Made by a program: the position numbers and the translations under genes. The notes beneath the pieces are model-generated. The model did no database searches. It was not told the origin of the DNA and saw nothing but the letters and a program-made list of their open reading frames with translations. This document shows, piece by piece, positions 32,396-43,059 of a stretch of 64,000 bases of DNA. Position 1 is the stretch's first letter, and each line of letters begins with the position of its first letter. Source of the stretch: Crambe crambe (taxonomy: Eukaryota; Porifera; Demospongiae; Poecilosclerida; Crambeidae); contig OZ004582.1 in the NCBI GenBank assembly GCA_963924555.1, positions 3,782,001-3,846,000 of the forward strand. The letters are read 5' to 3'.

Positions 32396-32830
32396 ATACT
32401 TTCCAACCAGTATATTTCATCGATTTACCTTCTGTTTGGTCCTCCAAGTTGATCTGAGGATCAAGTGTGCATAGCCTGTAGCTGCATACATCCCTCATCC
32501 AGGAATATACTTGGATTGCTGTATGTAGAGAAACTTCAGTCTCGTCTGCAGCATCCTTTACAGGATATTGCTTTGCCCACCAGTGCATCAAGAGGAGCCA
32601 TTTCTGGAGGGTTATTTTTGATTTTTGCAAAAAAGCTTCCCTTTCTGATGGAAATTGCCATCAGGGCATCGCCAACGACAGCCATCACTGACATCGGATC
32701 TGTTCTGCAGCTCCATCATAGCTCCACAGGGACACTCTTTCTGCCTGGCAAGGACATTCTTGCTCTGGAGAAAAGTAATGATGGCAGGGATCCCCCCAAA
32801 AGCAACAGGCCCAAGATCTAAATTTCTCTT
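32379..32830 (-). pseudogene. Merlin (ISXO2/IS1016-like) transposase N-terminal relic
   Basis: From 32830 down the minus strand gives FGGIPAIITFLQSKNVLARQ, then KECPCGAMMELQNRSDVSDG and CRWRCPDG, a zinc-ribbon region, then SKITLQKWLLLMHWWAKQYP and TEVSLHTAIQVYSWMRDVC. Zinc ribbon plus this helical segment is the N-terminal half of ISXO2-like transposases (the Merlin superfamily in animals). The DDE core should follow at QINLED but is lost. Frameshifts near 32640 and 32790 break it. Confidence 0.7.
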
Positions 32831-33608
32831 CCCGCGTGTTTCCCCGCCAATTATTAAAACACGCAGTTTTAATTAGAGTACTGCCATGTTCGTTAGCTTA
32901 GAAACTGTTGTTATTCCGTGGTCAACCTACTGGTAAGCAATGTGTGAGTTGCATCCTAAGTCTGTTCTCTACACAGCCCATCAACTCAAATACAAGCAGT
33001 TGTTGAGAAGGGTTCCATGAACTTTCTGGTCATCTTGAAGCCCTTTTTCCCAGCTACATCAAGCAGAGGTCTGAACTTTGCTGAGAAGGAACAGATTTTC
33101 ATGAAATAGCACCAAGGGAATAGCCATGATCGTACCACCCCTCCCAACAATTACATAATTTCAGTTTCTTTCCTCTCAGTTCCTTTTTATTGCTCTAGGT
33201 TTATTCATTTTTCCTCTCTTATTTAGCACCTTTCTTATACATGGGACCTTGAGGCCCTAGTATCTTACTTCTTTTTGATGTCAATTGTTTATAATTATTG
33301 TCACTTCAGAAATGATTCATTCCCATGCCTCAAGCTTCTCTCTCAAGTAACTGTAGAGAGATAATGGATAGTTGACAGGTGGCCATTAGAGAGATGTATT
33401 TCACAGTGTATAAAAATTGGTATGTAGATTGGATGGGGCATTAGTTCCTGCCACATCTCCATCGACCTCAAAGAAACGACCTGGAGAAGATACAGGTTAG
33501 TAAATTAATCAACAAAAAGGTGGAACCCCCCCTACTTCTAAAGTAATTTCAAGGCTCACACTAACACTCATTATTGTCTGGACATGCTTATTTAATGTAT
33601 AGCTATAG
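32831..33608. other. No recognised gene
   Basis: A short plus frame near 32990-33109 (STQIQAVVEKGSMNFLVILK) looks exon-like but matches nothing I know. No repeats were recognised. Confidence 0.25.
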
Positions 33609-33926
33609 TTGGTGGGCACAGTTGATAATATCTTCCTATTCTTCTACATGAACACAGCACTTCCAGTATCAAAGAGGAAGAGAAAAACCTGCAAGAGCAA
33701 GGCTGAGAAAATGATGGAAAAGGCAATGGAGGCATTTATGGTGTACCAGAGTGAAGCGGAAGAGAAATTTATGAAATCTGAAGAGGAAAGATGGAAGAAA
33801 GAATTGAAGATCGGCGAAGAAAAGAAGATAAAGAACATGAACTAAGGATGATGCAAATGCTAGGGCAAATGCTGCAATATCAGCAGCCGAGTTATCCCTC
33901 CAACTCCTACGACTATGAAGACTATT
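33609..33926 (+). pseudogene. Harbinger-associated SANT-type protein, C-terminal coiled coil
   Basis: The plus frame encodes SKRKRKTCKSKAEKMMEKAM and continues as a highly charged helix rich in E and K. After a one-base frameshift near 33820 the helix continues as KEHELRMMQMLGQMLQYQQP and ends in SNSYDYEDY. PIF/Harbinger elements carry a second gene, a Myb/SANT-like DNA-binding protein with such a C-terminal coiled coil, usually facing the transposase. The Harbinger transposase at 34017-34960 lies tail to tail with it, 90 bp away, as expected. The SANT domain itself is not visible upstream. Confidence 0.6.
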
Positions 33927-34016
33927 AAGGGTGCACAGGTTATACACTTTAGGGTAGTTTAATCATCTATTAGACATAATGAAATATAATTCTAGCATAG
34001 TTGTTCTTTTACAGTG

Positions 34017-34960
34017 TTATCTATTAAAATGTAACATGAGAGCTTTGCAGATACTATCAGCATCCTGTTGAGATGTTTGAACTGAAGCAGCAGTTGTAGA
34101 ACTAAAACCATTTCTTTCAACCCCTTCCATCCACTCTACATTGAACTCATCACCATGAATCTCACAAATGTTATGAAGAATACAGCATGCAGCTACAAGC
34201 TCTGGAACGTCATCAATATTCACATCCAGTCTTTTCAATAGACACCTCCATCTCCCCTTTAGTTTACCATAACTATGCTCCACAATTACTCTGGCTCTGC
34301 TAAGACAGTAATTAAACTTTCTTTGCTGGTGAGATAAATTTCCATTGTCTGGAAACGCTTTCATCACCCACCGTAGAAGGGGATATGCTGGATCTCCAAG
34401 AATAACAACGAGAATATCCACACCACTAATTTTCTCAGTCCAGTCCGGAAATAAGGTTTTGTTTTGACCTTTACGATATATGCTGGAATTTGCAAACACT
34501 CGTGCATCATGCACTTTATCAGGCCAACCAATATACACATCAATAAACAACCCCTTATTGTCAACTGCACCTTGCATAATAGAGTGCCACCCCTTTCAGT
34601 TACAATAGCTTTTCTCATCATTGTATCTTGCTTTTCTATGGTGCACTTCAGTTTATCACACAAATATGCGAAAGTTCTTAAGCCAGTCTTCTGGTCCAAA
34701 TCTAACCACATGCTCCCACCAATGGCCACTCCTTTCCCTTGCCCAGATCATCCTCTCAGATGAGAAATACAAATGGGAACTCATCGCCATAATGGCTAAA
34801 AATAAAGCATGTTCTTTTGCTTGCCTCCTACGAAATGTTCTCAGTCTCCTTGCCTTCTGCTTCTCCATGTGCCTCATTCTCATACAAGAGTGCTGTTTTA
34901 CTCCCCACAAACACACAAAGGTACTCAAAACGAATTTATCCATCTTACACACTTTGGCTT
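34017..34960 (-). pseudogene. PIF/Harbinger transposase (HARBI1-like), internally deleted
   Basis: The minus strand gives RRLRTFRRRQAKEHALF and ERSGHWWEHVVRFGPEDWLK (34656-34950), then FAYLCDKLKCTIEKQDTMMR, then in a new frame GAVDNKGLFIDVYIGWPDKV and HDARVFANSS, then GDPAYPLLRWVMKAFPD with the second catalytic Asp. RARVIVEHSYGKLKGRW with the Glu follows (34017-34577). These are DDE_4 landmarks. About 100 residues that should hold the first Asp are missing: the sequence jumps from MRKAIVT straight to GWHSIMQGAVDN near 34590. It cannot be active. Confidence 0.85.
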
Positions 34961-35542
34961 GACATCTGTTACTAAGCAATCTAGTCCCCCTAGTGCGCAT
35001 GCCTTTACCTACAGGCCTAAATAAAGAACTATAAAACTCACCTAATCCCTGTTTTGAGCTGTAACGGCTTCATCTTTCTACTGTTCTCTATTCACATGGC
35101 CTTCCTGGTCCGTTCCAAATGTAGAGCACCTCAATGAGAAAATTCACGTGTGGACAAAAGTTACCAGGATCTCTACCCGGATATGAATCCGGATAGAAGG
35201 TTCGTGTAAACGGGGCTTTAGATATACTTTCTGTACCGGAACTGCAAAGGTTAACAGTAGTGCTTCGATCTGCTGATGGCTAACTAGCTATGCTGGTTAA
35301 CTGTCAGAAGAGTTAGGTCGAAGGTGATTCCTTTCAATTCCAGATTTTGACTGTATACTGATTCAACCCCTCGGCTCATAAACTGATACATACCTTTAAT
35401 TTCTTTTCGCCTACTTTACAAAAGACTATAATCTGACAAAATTCCCTCTAGTATAAAAAGATTTCAATATTTTGATTGATCATTTGCATCAACAGGAACT
35501 TTAACCCCTTAACTCACTTTATGCACAAAAGAACATAAATCC
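34961..35542. other. No gene; possible Harbinger end
   Basis: At about 35195-35216 the sequence GTTCGTGTAAACGGGGCTTT looks like the right end of a Harbinger-type element (inverse of AAGCCCCGTTTACACG). I did not find the matching left end, so this is tentative. Confidence 0.3.
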
Positions 35543-35900
35543 CTTATTTAAGCCCTTTGGCTGTACAATCCTAGCCTTGGAGTCAAGAAATCAACACAAG
35601 TACATCCCATACACCTAGATGTTGTCACAACACTGTGAGAAAACGACCCCTGTACACCTAGGTCACAAGACCACACCCACTCTAGCTCTTCCCCTGGCCC
35701 TAGCTAAGCCCTTTGGCCGTACAAACCTAGCCTTGGAGTCTAGAAATCAACACAAGTACAGCCACAACACTGTCAGAAAACGACCCTAGGGGTGGCCACA
35801 AGACCACACCCACTCTAGCTCTCCCCCTGGCCCTAGCTAAGCCCTAGCTAAGCCCTTTGGCCGTACGAACCTAGCCTTGCTACAAACAAAGCTGAGATAA
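35543..35900 (+). repeat. Tandem repeat upstream of Penelope-like element, copy A
   Basis: Units of about 130-165 bp start with AAGCCCTTTGGC(T/C)GTACAA and contain CCTAGCCTTGGAGTC, AACACAAGTACA and ACCACACCCACTCTAGCTC. Two nearly full units (35543-35705, 35706-35838) and a partial third are seen. Similar units lie at 44272-44370 and 45968-46345, always near hammerhead-like motifs. Confidence 0.7.
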
Positions 35901-36371
35901 CTGTCCAGCCCCAAACACTGGACACTATCACGGCTGTGTTTGGATCTGGCCCCAGACACCAGATCAGAACACCCAATGAGACATCTCCGACATGGAGAAC
36001 CACCAAGCAAACACCCGCTGACAAAACACCAAGACCCAACTGGCCAAGCAAAAAAAAACCCCACCCGTCTCCCTGCTACAAACAAAGCCGAGATAACTGT
36101 CCAGCCTGGACACTATCACAGCCCAGACCAGAACCAAGCACCACACCCAATGAGACACCTCTGACACGGAGAATCACCAAGCAAACACTCTCTGACAACC
36201 CCTTGCAGGACCCCACCCAAACCCCACCAAAGGACACCCAACAAGAAAAAGACCCAGCAATGACAGAAAAGAAACAAGTTCTCCCCCCCCCCCCAACACA
36301 AGACCGAGAAAAAGATTGAGAAGACCACACCCACCAGGCGAAGCTGGATGCCAATACGTCATAGCCGACCA
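35901..36371 (+). repeat. Short duplicated segment and poly-C tract
   Basis: A block starting CTACAAACAAAGC(T/C)GAGATA and continuing AACTGTCCAGCC occurs at 35880 and again at 36076, followed each time by CACCCAATGAGACA. A C-run lies near 36281-36293. The long minus-strand frames here are products of biased composition. Confidence 0.5.
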
Positions 36372-36500
36372 ATCAGACTCACCGAATGTTGACCAATCAG
36401 AACACCCATATAGCTAGGTATATAAGACACACAAGCCACGTGCTCTAGATCATATCACTAACACCATTAGTTGAAACGTTGGTTTTTCAAATAAAGAATA
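36372..36500 (+). promoter_or_regulatory. Penelope-like promoter with hammerhead-like motif, copy A
   Basis: GACCAATCAGAACA and TATATAAGACACACAAG (36390-36440) form CCAAT and TATA-like boxes. They are followed by ACTAA-CACCA-TTAGT (36457-36471), a small hairpin, and then TGAAACGTTGG and an AATAAA at about 36491. A hairpin directly followed by GAAAC is the stem II/core layout of a hammerhead ribozyme, which Penelope-like elements carry in their terminal repeats. The CTGATGA part of the core is degenerate here (TAGATCATATC). The parallel copy at 45749-45783 is better. Confidence 0.45.
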
Positions 36501-36626
36501 TTTGACCTCATACCTGCTATATCTTTCTATTTATTACCGGCTATCGAACTGTGGCAGAGACCACTCTGCATCGTTTTACCAGACTCAGAACTTTATCTCC
36601 CAAAATTTTCCTACCAGACTTATCAA

Positions 36627-37500
36627 ATGGCAACCAATGCAACAAAGAAGAAGAACTACCCAAAGAAGAACATGAATCAAGGCGTGGGTTCGCTGTATAA
36701 CAAATTAGACGCAGTAGCCCTCAATGGAGCTGGAGCCATGACTAGATCCGCCACCACCACCAAACAGACTGACATCACAGAAGATGCACAAGAAGCCCTC
36801 CAGGAGCTACTCATGCAAACAGACCCTCCACACAACCAACAAGAAGGACAAGGAGAACAACTGGACGACAAGGAGAACAACTGGACGACAAGGCACTACT
36901 GGCCCTTCGCCAGAAATACAAGAGGACTGCCACCAAAACCTAGCCAAAGTTGACTCACATAGGCAGTTCCTCACAGAATGCCTCAGAAGCGACAGAATCC
37001 CCAAAGGCCTGCAAGTGGGGACTAAATGTAATGCTCTCGTTCAAGGAAACAACCAACCGGACACAAAGAGAACTTACCTCCCTGCTGATCGACCACTACG
37101 AACAGACCTACCTCAGACTCTCCCGAGTAAAGGCAGAGATCCAGGAGGCCATGGATGCTAGGCTCCCCCAAGTCTCCCAACAACAAAGAGAAAGACACAC
37201 CACAATGATGACCAAAAACCTTGACAACGTCATGTGAAAGAAAGAAATGCAAGCTCTCTAACCTGGAGGATCCAAATCCCCAGAGACCAAAGAGGAGGAG
37301 AGGACAGGACCTGCCAACCTCTGCCACCTCCTCCAACACAACTACCAACCGGACGAAGAGGGAAAGGGAAAGGGAGACCCACAGGAGGAATGACCGCCGA
37401 CCGAAACAGGAAGAGCTACCACCCACCCAAGCTCCACCCACTGATGAATGACAACACCCACCGCCACTGATGGCCCCCGCCCATCCCTCGTGGCACACTG
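36627..37500 (+). pseudogene. Penelope-like element ORF1-type protein, frameshifted
   Basis: The frame starts MATNATKKKNYPKKNMNQGV at 36627. Further on, in other frames, comes AKVDSHRQFLTECLRSDRIP with KGLQVGTKCNA (36935-37025), then IDHYEQTYLRLSRVKAEIQE and LPQVSQQQRERHTTMMTKNL (37090-37237), then a basic tail. The H..FL..C.....IPKGL block followed by coiled-coil helices resembles the first protein of Penelope-like retroelements. No RT or GIY-YIG part follows. An 18-bp unit, ACAAGGAGAACAACTGGACG, is tandemly repeated at 36848-36892. At least two frameshifts occur, and a TGA near 37235 interrupts the last part. Confidence 0.4.
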
Positions 37501-37839
37501 GTTAGCCTTCAGGACTTATCTGCATCCTTCAAGCACCTAACCTGGACCCCTGTTGATTTATTAGCGCAGGGTTTACCGCCACCTTAATAACCTCAGTTTT
37601 CAAACTTGGCCTCAGCTTATTTAGCGCGCGTAAGTTAGTTACCACACATAATGACATTCATGCTTGTACCTGTAAACCACAAAGGTATTCATGTTTTACC
37701 AGCACTTTTCCACGCCAAATTCACAGTACAAAGTACAATTTTATACTACTATTATGAGTAATGTGCATGTGGAAACAGCTGTATCTTTGAGAATTTAGTT
37801 GTTGTTGTTGTTTTTTTAATTTCGAGAGCCGATCTTCTA
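37501..37839. other. Left flank of MULE gene
   Basis: Contains the string GTTTACCGCCACCTTAA at 37571-37587, repeated in the same orientation at 40070-40086. It ends in TTAA and could be the right end of a TTAA-type element. No TIR for the MULE was identified. Confidence 0.4.
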
Positions 37840-39626
37840 ATGCCGAACCAACACCGTCCAACCCCAAAGTCCCAGAAAAAGAAAAGGAGACGTAGGGCAG
37901 CTAAATTAGCTATAGCTGCACGTTGGAAACGTCCAGTATCACCCTTAACTCCTGCACCATCATCCTCAGCTTCAATATCCACTTCAATATCTCTGCCTTC
38001 TGCTCCACCATCTATAGGTGCTCGTGTGATGGATTTAAAACGTTTGTCTGAAGGAATCACTACTGTATCAGAACATGACAAGCAGTGTGAAGGTAACTGT
38101 TTTATTAGTAGTGAAGTCCGTCGTGATGGTTTGGCATCAGTTCTTGAAGTGTCATGTGATGGTTGTGATGAGAAACTAGCCATAGAATCTTCTGACAAAA
38201 TTGTGGGGTCTAAGGGAATGAATACACGATACAGTGTTAATGTGGGGGCTGTGTGGGGTCAAATGGCAACAGAATTCATGGCCTCAATTAATGCCCCTGG
38301 TATGTCTAAACCAACATTCAATCATATAGAAACACAAATTGGCAAGAAATGGGGAGAAATTTTATCAGATGAAATTATAAAGCCAGGTGAAGAAGAAAAA
38401 AATCTAGCTGTGGAAAGAAAGATTTCTTTCAAGGGGTTCCATCTATCACAGTAGTTATTGATGGTGGGTGGTCAAAACGCTCGCATAAGCATAGCTATAA
38501 TGCTAAATCAGGTGTAGCACTCATTATAGGCAAGGAAACGAATAAACTATTATATTTAGGAGTTCGTAATAAATTTTGCTCTATCTGCACAATTGCACAC
38601 AATAAAAACTTACCACCTCAGAAGCATATCTGCTATAAAAACTGGTTCGGATCATCCAGTGCGATGGAAGTAGACATTTTAGTGTCAGGCTTCAATGTTG
38701 CTGAAAAGATGCATGGGTTAAGGTATATGAGAGTAATTGGAGATGGCGACAGCTCGGTTATGAATAGCATTCAACAGTACGTACCTGTATGGGGAAACAT
38801 GGTAACTAAAGTGGAATGTGCTAATCATGCAATGAAATGTTACCGTAACAGATTGGAAAAGATAGTGCAAGATTTTCCCAGGTATAAGGGTAAAGGAGGA
38901 CTAACACAAAAAGCAATGAAACGACTAGTGGTTGGAGCAAGATGTGCAATCGAAATGCATAGCAAGAGTAAAAATGTACAAAGGCTTAGGAAAGATTTGA
39001 GAAATGGACCAAATCATGTGTTCAATAATCACACATATTGCAGTCCCACTTTCTGCAAAGTGGCAGCAAAAACTACTGAATCTAATCAGATGATAATTGC
39101 AGATAGCAATATACATGATAATAACTCAAGTATATCAAGTACGCTTGATGCAATTCTTCAGCAAGAAACAGAAATACATAATGAAGAGGATGAAGCACGT
39201 GGTATAAATGCTTCCTGTGATCGCAAAAACATACCTGATGATCTCTTTTGTCGAATACAAAGGGCAGGTGACCGTCTCGTGTCCATGGCTCCGCAACTGA
39301 TTTCAAACTCCACAAGTAATGTGGCTGAGGCATTCATGAACATTAGATGCAAATTTGATGGAGGGAAATACTACAATCGAATCCAGAGGGGTTCTTTTCA
39401 GCATCACACATATGGTGCTGGATTGAGGTTTCAGCTTGGACCCGACTGGTCTTCAAAATCATGGTCGAAAACAACAGAAACCGAACCTGGAGAGTTGAGA
39501 ATGTCCTTCAGTGAGCACAGAGTTAATGAACATGAGAAAATGATGAAGAGGAAATCCACAACAGAATACAAAGAAAAACGCAAAAAGACGAAGTACGTAT
39601 GTACAACTATAAATATGTACAATTAA
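37840..39626 (+). pseudogene. Mutator-like transposase, nearly intact (one frameshift)
   Basis: The frame from 37840 starts MPNQHRPTPKSQKKKRRRRA, a basic N-terminus, and has CEGNCFISSEVR and a CDGC pair, zinc-binding candidates. At about 38430 (AAGGGGTTCC) the frame shifts by one and continues open to 39626. TVVIDGGWSKRSHKH holds the likely first Asp, YMRVIGDGDSSVMNSI (near 38735) the second, VECANHAMKCYRNRL the Cys-His element, and NSTSNVAEAFMNIRCKFDGG (near 39320) the likely Glu. C-terminal helices are very basic. The layout matches the 'Mutator-like transposase' family in animals. At about 590 residues it is close to full length and is the best preserved transposase in the window. No long TIRs or 9-bp TSD were found. 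Confidence 0.8.
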
Positions 39627-40086
39627 TTCCCATACTTCTATTGCCCTCCTTGCTCCCCTCAAAATCCTTGGATGGGAACTGTCCTTTTTGGATGTAAAAA
39701 TATAATATTCTTTTAAAAGCACAGCATTCCAAAATATAATCTAACCTAGGTAAAGTAGGGACGATTTTAATGGAATCCTATAGGAATGGTATACACACCA
39801 AACCTAAACATATTATAATTAATTACCAATAGGTACTTCAGTTCTGTTGACTCCTCAACTTCAGCCAAGCAAGCGTATGGCACACAGTCAGTTCAACCAC
39901 CTCTACCGTCTGATGAAGTTTGTCAACTCTGTTCAGAATTTAGAAGTGGACTGGAAATGAGTAGATAGAGCTAGTTTTGCTCTACATGCTGATACCAAAT
40001 TTCATGGATATAGGTACACCCATTACTTATAATAATCTTTTTAAAAGCGCAAATTTTCTGGTGCAAACTGTTTACCGCCACCTTAA
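39627..40086. other. Right flank of MULE gene
   Basis: AT-rich, with a possible exon near 39840-39960 that was not recognised. It ends with GTTTACCGCCACCTTAA (40070-40086), the second copy of the string at 37571. Confidence 0.35.
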
Positions 40087-40985
40087 CATAGCCTGAAGGA
40101 CCCCGAAAATAGCATGACCTAACCTGAGGTTATTAACCTAGCCTGAAGGGCCCTGAAAATAGCCATAAAGGTGTTGAAATAGAACCCCTGAGGCCAGGTT
40201 TTGACGCATAACCTAAACTGATGTTATTAACCTAGCCTGAAGGGCCCCAAATAGCCATGAAGGTGTCGTATAACCTAACCTTAGGTTATTAACCTAGCCT
40301 GAAGGGCCCTGAAAATAGCCATGATAGTGTTGCCCTAGAACCCCTGAGACCCTATAAGTCCCTTTGGCAATTACCCAGAATCTAGCCCACTTATACGATC
40401 AATGAAATGTAATTATTTGCTGTGCCCCTAGCCCTAGCCCTCCCTAACCTAACCTCATGGCTATTTAACCCCACCATTAGGAACCTAACCTAACCTCATG
40501 GCTATTTAACCCCACCATTAGAAACCTAACCTAACCTCATGGCTATTTTACCCCACCACTACAAACCACCCCACCGTTATAAACCTAGCCTAACCTCATG
40601 GCTATCTTACCCCACCGTGTAAACCTAGCCTAACCTCATGGCTATTTAACCCCACCATATGAACCTAACCTATTTTATCCCACCACTAAAAACCTAACCT
40701 ATCCTCATGGCTATTTCACCCCACCGTTATATGGCTATCTTACCCCACCGTAACCTAGCCTAATCTCATGGCTACACCGTTATAAACCTCATGGCTGTTT
40801 CATCCCGCCTCATGGCTATTTTACCCCACCTTCGTAGACCTAACCTCACGGCTATTTTAGCCCACCATTGTAAACCTAGTCTAACCTCATGGCTATTTTA
40901 GCCCACTGTGTGAACCTAGCCTAACCTCGTGGCTCCCGTTATAAACTTAGCCTAGCCCTCGTGGCTATTTTAGCCCATGCCCTAA
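40087..40985 (+). repeat. Two minisatellite arrays (CCTAACCTCATGGCTATTT type)
   Basis: 40087-40330 has units of about 60-120 bp with TAACCTAGCCTGAAGGGCCC and GAAAATAGCCAT. From about 40440 to 40985 a roughly 40-45 bp unit, AACCTAACCTCATGGCTATT followed by TAACCCCACC, recurs more than ten times with drift. The unit is too long and too mixed to be telomeric. Confidence 0.85.
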
Positions 40986-41214
40986 ACTTAACCTATGGCA
41001 AGAACGTAATGGGAATCACAGAAAGATTTGGAGGACGGTCAAAAGTGCTAGAGACAGCCCTGAGGGCTGACCAATTGTTTTCCAGGTTGGTGCATGTCCT
41101 CTATGGCTACGAGGGATATCTATAACAGGGAACTAGCTCTGGGGGATGGCACTGACGGACTCGCGGGCTATCCAATTGTCCTCTAGGGTAGCCTAACCTA
41201 GCCTAGCTGCCTGG
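40986..41214 (+). repeat. Repeat flanking the DUF6589-RecQ-SET cluster, left
   Basis: Contains AACGTAATGGG, GACAGCCCTGAGGGCTGACCA, TTCCAGGTTGGT and TATGGCTACGAGGGATA, which recur in the same order at 43184-43400. The two copies bracket 41215-43060. Confidence 0.5.
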
Positions 41215-42057
41215 ATGGCTGGGAGGGATGCTGGCAGGCTGTTTCAGGTGTTGTGGACACACCTTGCATCATCTCCAGAGGTTTCCTCTCAACCAGCTCA
41301 AGAGGAGATAACTGCCTATCCACATGCAGAACGAATTCTTGATGAACATCAGTATTTCTCTATCCCTAAGCCCAAATCCCGTCGACGGTTGCCTGATTCA
41401 CATGCAAGCCAAGCTGTGAAAAAGGTAGCTCCAGATGGTGTGTATAACTATGCATCGGCTGTTTTAAATGATGGACTACTGTTGTTGGAATTTAAGGATG
41501 CAATCAGGGAGGGGGATGGCCGTAGGATTATCAGGGTTTGGAAAGTGCTTATGCTGTACTTTCACTATGCTAGGCATAAGAATTATAAACATGAGGCCTT
41601 TCTTTAATGTCTTATGTTAATGCATGTGCTTCTCCCTTAATTGCAACTCGGTTTGGTCTCGTGTAGTGAATGTACGAGGTGGAAGTGGCCATAACATTCC
41701 CCTAGACCTACACATGGAACACTTGAATCGTGTACTGAAAGATTATGTGGTCAATCTTGGAGCAAACAAAGGAGAAAAGACAATCATCCAGTGTGGAAAG
41801 AGTCTGGCCGGAATAATGGGACTGTGTCAAGAGTTCGATGTTGAAAACAATTTAGCCCCCCAGTCTGTTGAGCACACCAAAGCAAAGCATGTGCTGAAGG
41901 AATTGGTTTCAAGTTTTCATGTTTTTGATTATGTTCCTGGGAGATTTCATAAATCCTTTAAAGGGATTCAGCCAAATATAGCTAATAGCATTGATATGGA
42001 GAATTTGCTGAAATGGCTACATGACAAACAGGTTATAAATTGCTTCTTTTATAATAC
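41215..42057 (+). pseudogene. DUF6589-family protein, C-terminal part
   Basis: The first frame (41215-41605) has LPDSHASQAVKKVAPDGVYN, YASAVLNDGLLLLEFKDAIR and GRRIIRVWKVLMLYFHYARH. After a short gap the second (41630-42057) has NVRGGSGHNIPLDLHMEHLN and RVLKDYVVNLGANKG, then KELVSSFHVFDYVPGRFHKS. The GG.G.NIP.DL.MEHLNR block is the hallmark of DUF6589, a multi-copy family in cnidarians, sponges and fungi whose acidic residues (DLHMEH) suggest a transposase-like role; that role is not established. An intron of about 55 bp at 41607-41660 is plausible. It is followed by a RecQ-like gene on the other strand. Confidence 0.6.
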
Positions 42058-42822
42058 TTAAAATTTTGTCTGCTTGAGTCTCAGATAATATTCCTAAATT
42101 CATGATGTCAGCCAAGTTATGTAAGTTGGTACATTTGGCAGTAATCTTCTTTATAAGGGAATCAGGAATCCCAGAAATAGTTTCCTTTCCAAATAACAAG
42201 GGAACTGGTTTATTTATGTCCAGTGAGCACAATGTATTCCTATACTCAGCAGATTGAACTATCTCCTTCTGTGCCTTAGATGGTGCTCGTAGTCTCTTCT
42301 GCTGATGTTCTGAATTGTAGGTGGTACATGCACAGCCTCTTCATCACAGTCACAGTGTTGTGCACAGATATCACAGCAGGAATGAGATATTTTTGGACAT
42401 TCAATATCATTTCTAGAAAATTCTTTCATGAGAAACTTCCTTCGGCAGACACTTGTATTACTACAATAGGCCTTCATTACATCAGAGGCCCTACTTGTCA
42501 CTCTTTTCATGTCAAGCCCCATTCCAAATGCTATAGTCCCCACAATTATACGCACAGCACCATCAGGATCAGAAAAGGAAGACAAGATGTAATTTTTTGC
42601 TTTCTCCTCAGTTGAAGCTGAATACATTTCACAAATCGGAGTTCGGACACCTCCAGGTAACTTAACACAAAATATTCCTTTTGAATGTAACAGGTTTACC
42701 AGACTGGTAATAATGTCGGTTAATTCTTTATATGTCTGACAAAACATTATAGTTTTTGGTGTTTTAATCCCATGCTCCTGTACACTGTACACAAGAGCAG
42801 CCTCAATGTTAGTAGGCTTCAA
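42017..42822 (-). pseudogene. RecQ-like helicase C-terminal part, element-associated
   Basis: The minus frame (42259-42822) has KTPKTIMFCQTYKELTDIIT and CEMYSASTEEKAKNYILSSF. Next is GAVRIIVGTIAFGMGLDMKR, helicase motif V/VI, and a Cys cluster (CSNTSVCRRKFLMKEF, then CCDICAQHCDC) like the RecQ zinc-binding domain. It lacks motifs I-III (Walker A, DEAD/H), so only the second RecA lobe and zinc domain remain. A tail frame at 42017-42232 continues it after a frameshift. RecQ-like genes of this kind are spread as repeats in coral and sponge genomes. The 3' end overlaps the DUF6589 gene tail to tail by about 40 bp. Confidence 0.7.
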
Positions 42823-42857
42823 TTGTACATTATACTTGATGACTCTGCATGATCGTT

Positions 42858-43049
42858 CTTACAGTGGATGCAACGAGGGAGAGTGGTCGACTGGGACGCC
42901 TCGTAAACCACAGCTCAATCGAGTACAATGCCGTATCAAAAGTCATGGAGATTAAGGGGACGCCTTACCTCTGCCTGTTCTCCTCCAGAGACATTTCTGT
43001 AGGGGAGGAATTGTTGTTTGACTATGGAGAGATGTGGTCAATTCTTTAG
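42858..43049 (+). pseudogene. SET-domain fragment (KMT5A-like)
   Basis: The frame holds VDATRESGRLGRLVNHSSIE, then YLCLFSSRDISVGEELLFDY and GEMWS. RLVNHS is the cofactor-binding NHS motif and EELLFDYG is the closing SET motif. The DATRE.GRLGRLVNHS order resembles H4K20 methyltransferases (KMT5A/SETD8). The N-terminal half of the SET domain is missing, so no activity is expected. Its position next to RecQ-like and DUF6589 relics suggests a captured SET exon inside a mobile element, but it could also be a processed fragment. Confidence 0.7.
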
Positions 43050-43059
43050 ATTGGCTGAG

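Noticed and set aside
35837-36372. Long minus-strand frames rich in Gly, Val, Cys and Trp
   Set aside because: They are reverse translations of C-rich repeat and promoter sequence of the Penelope-like element.
40440-40985. CCTAACCTAACC strings suggesting telomere repeats
   Set aside because: They are only the start of a 40-45 bp unit that includes CATGGCTATTTAACCCCACC; there is no uniform short telomere repeat.
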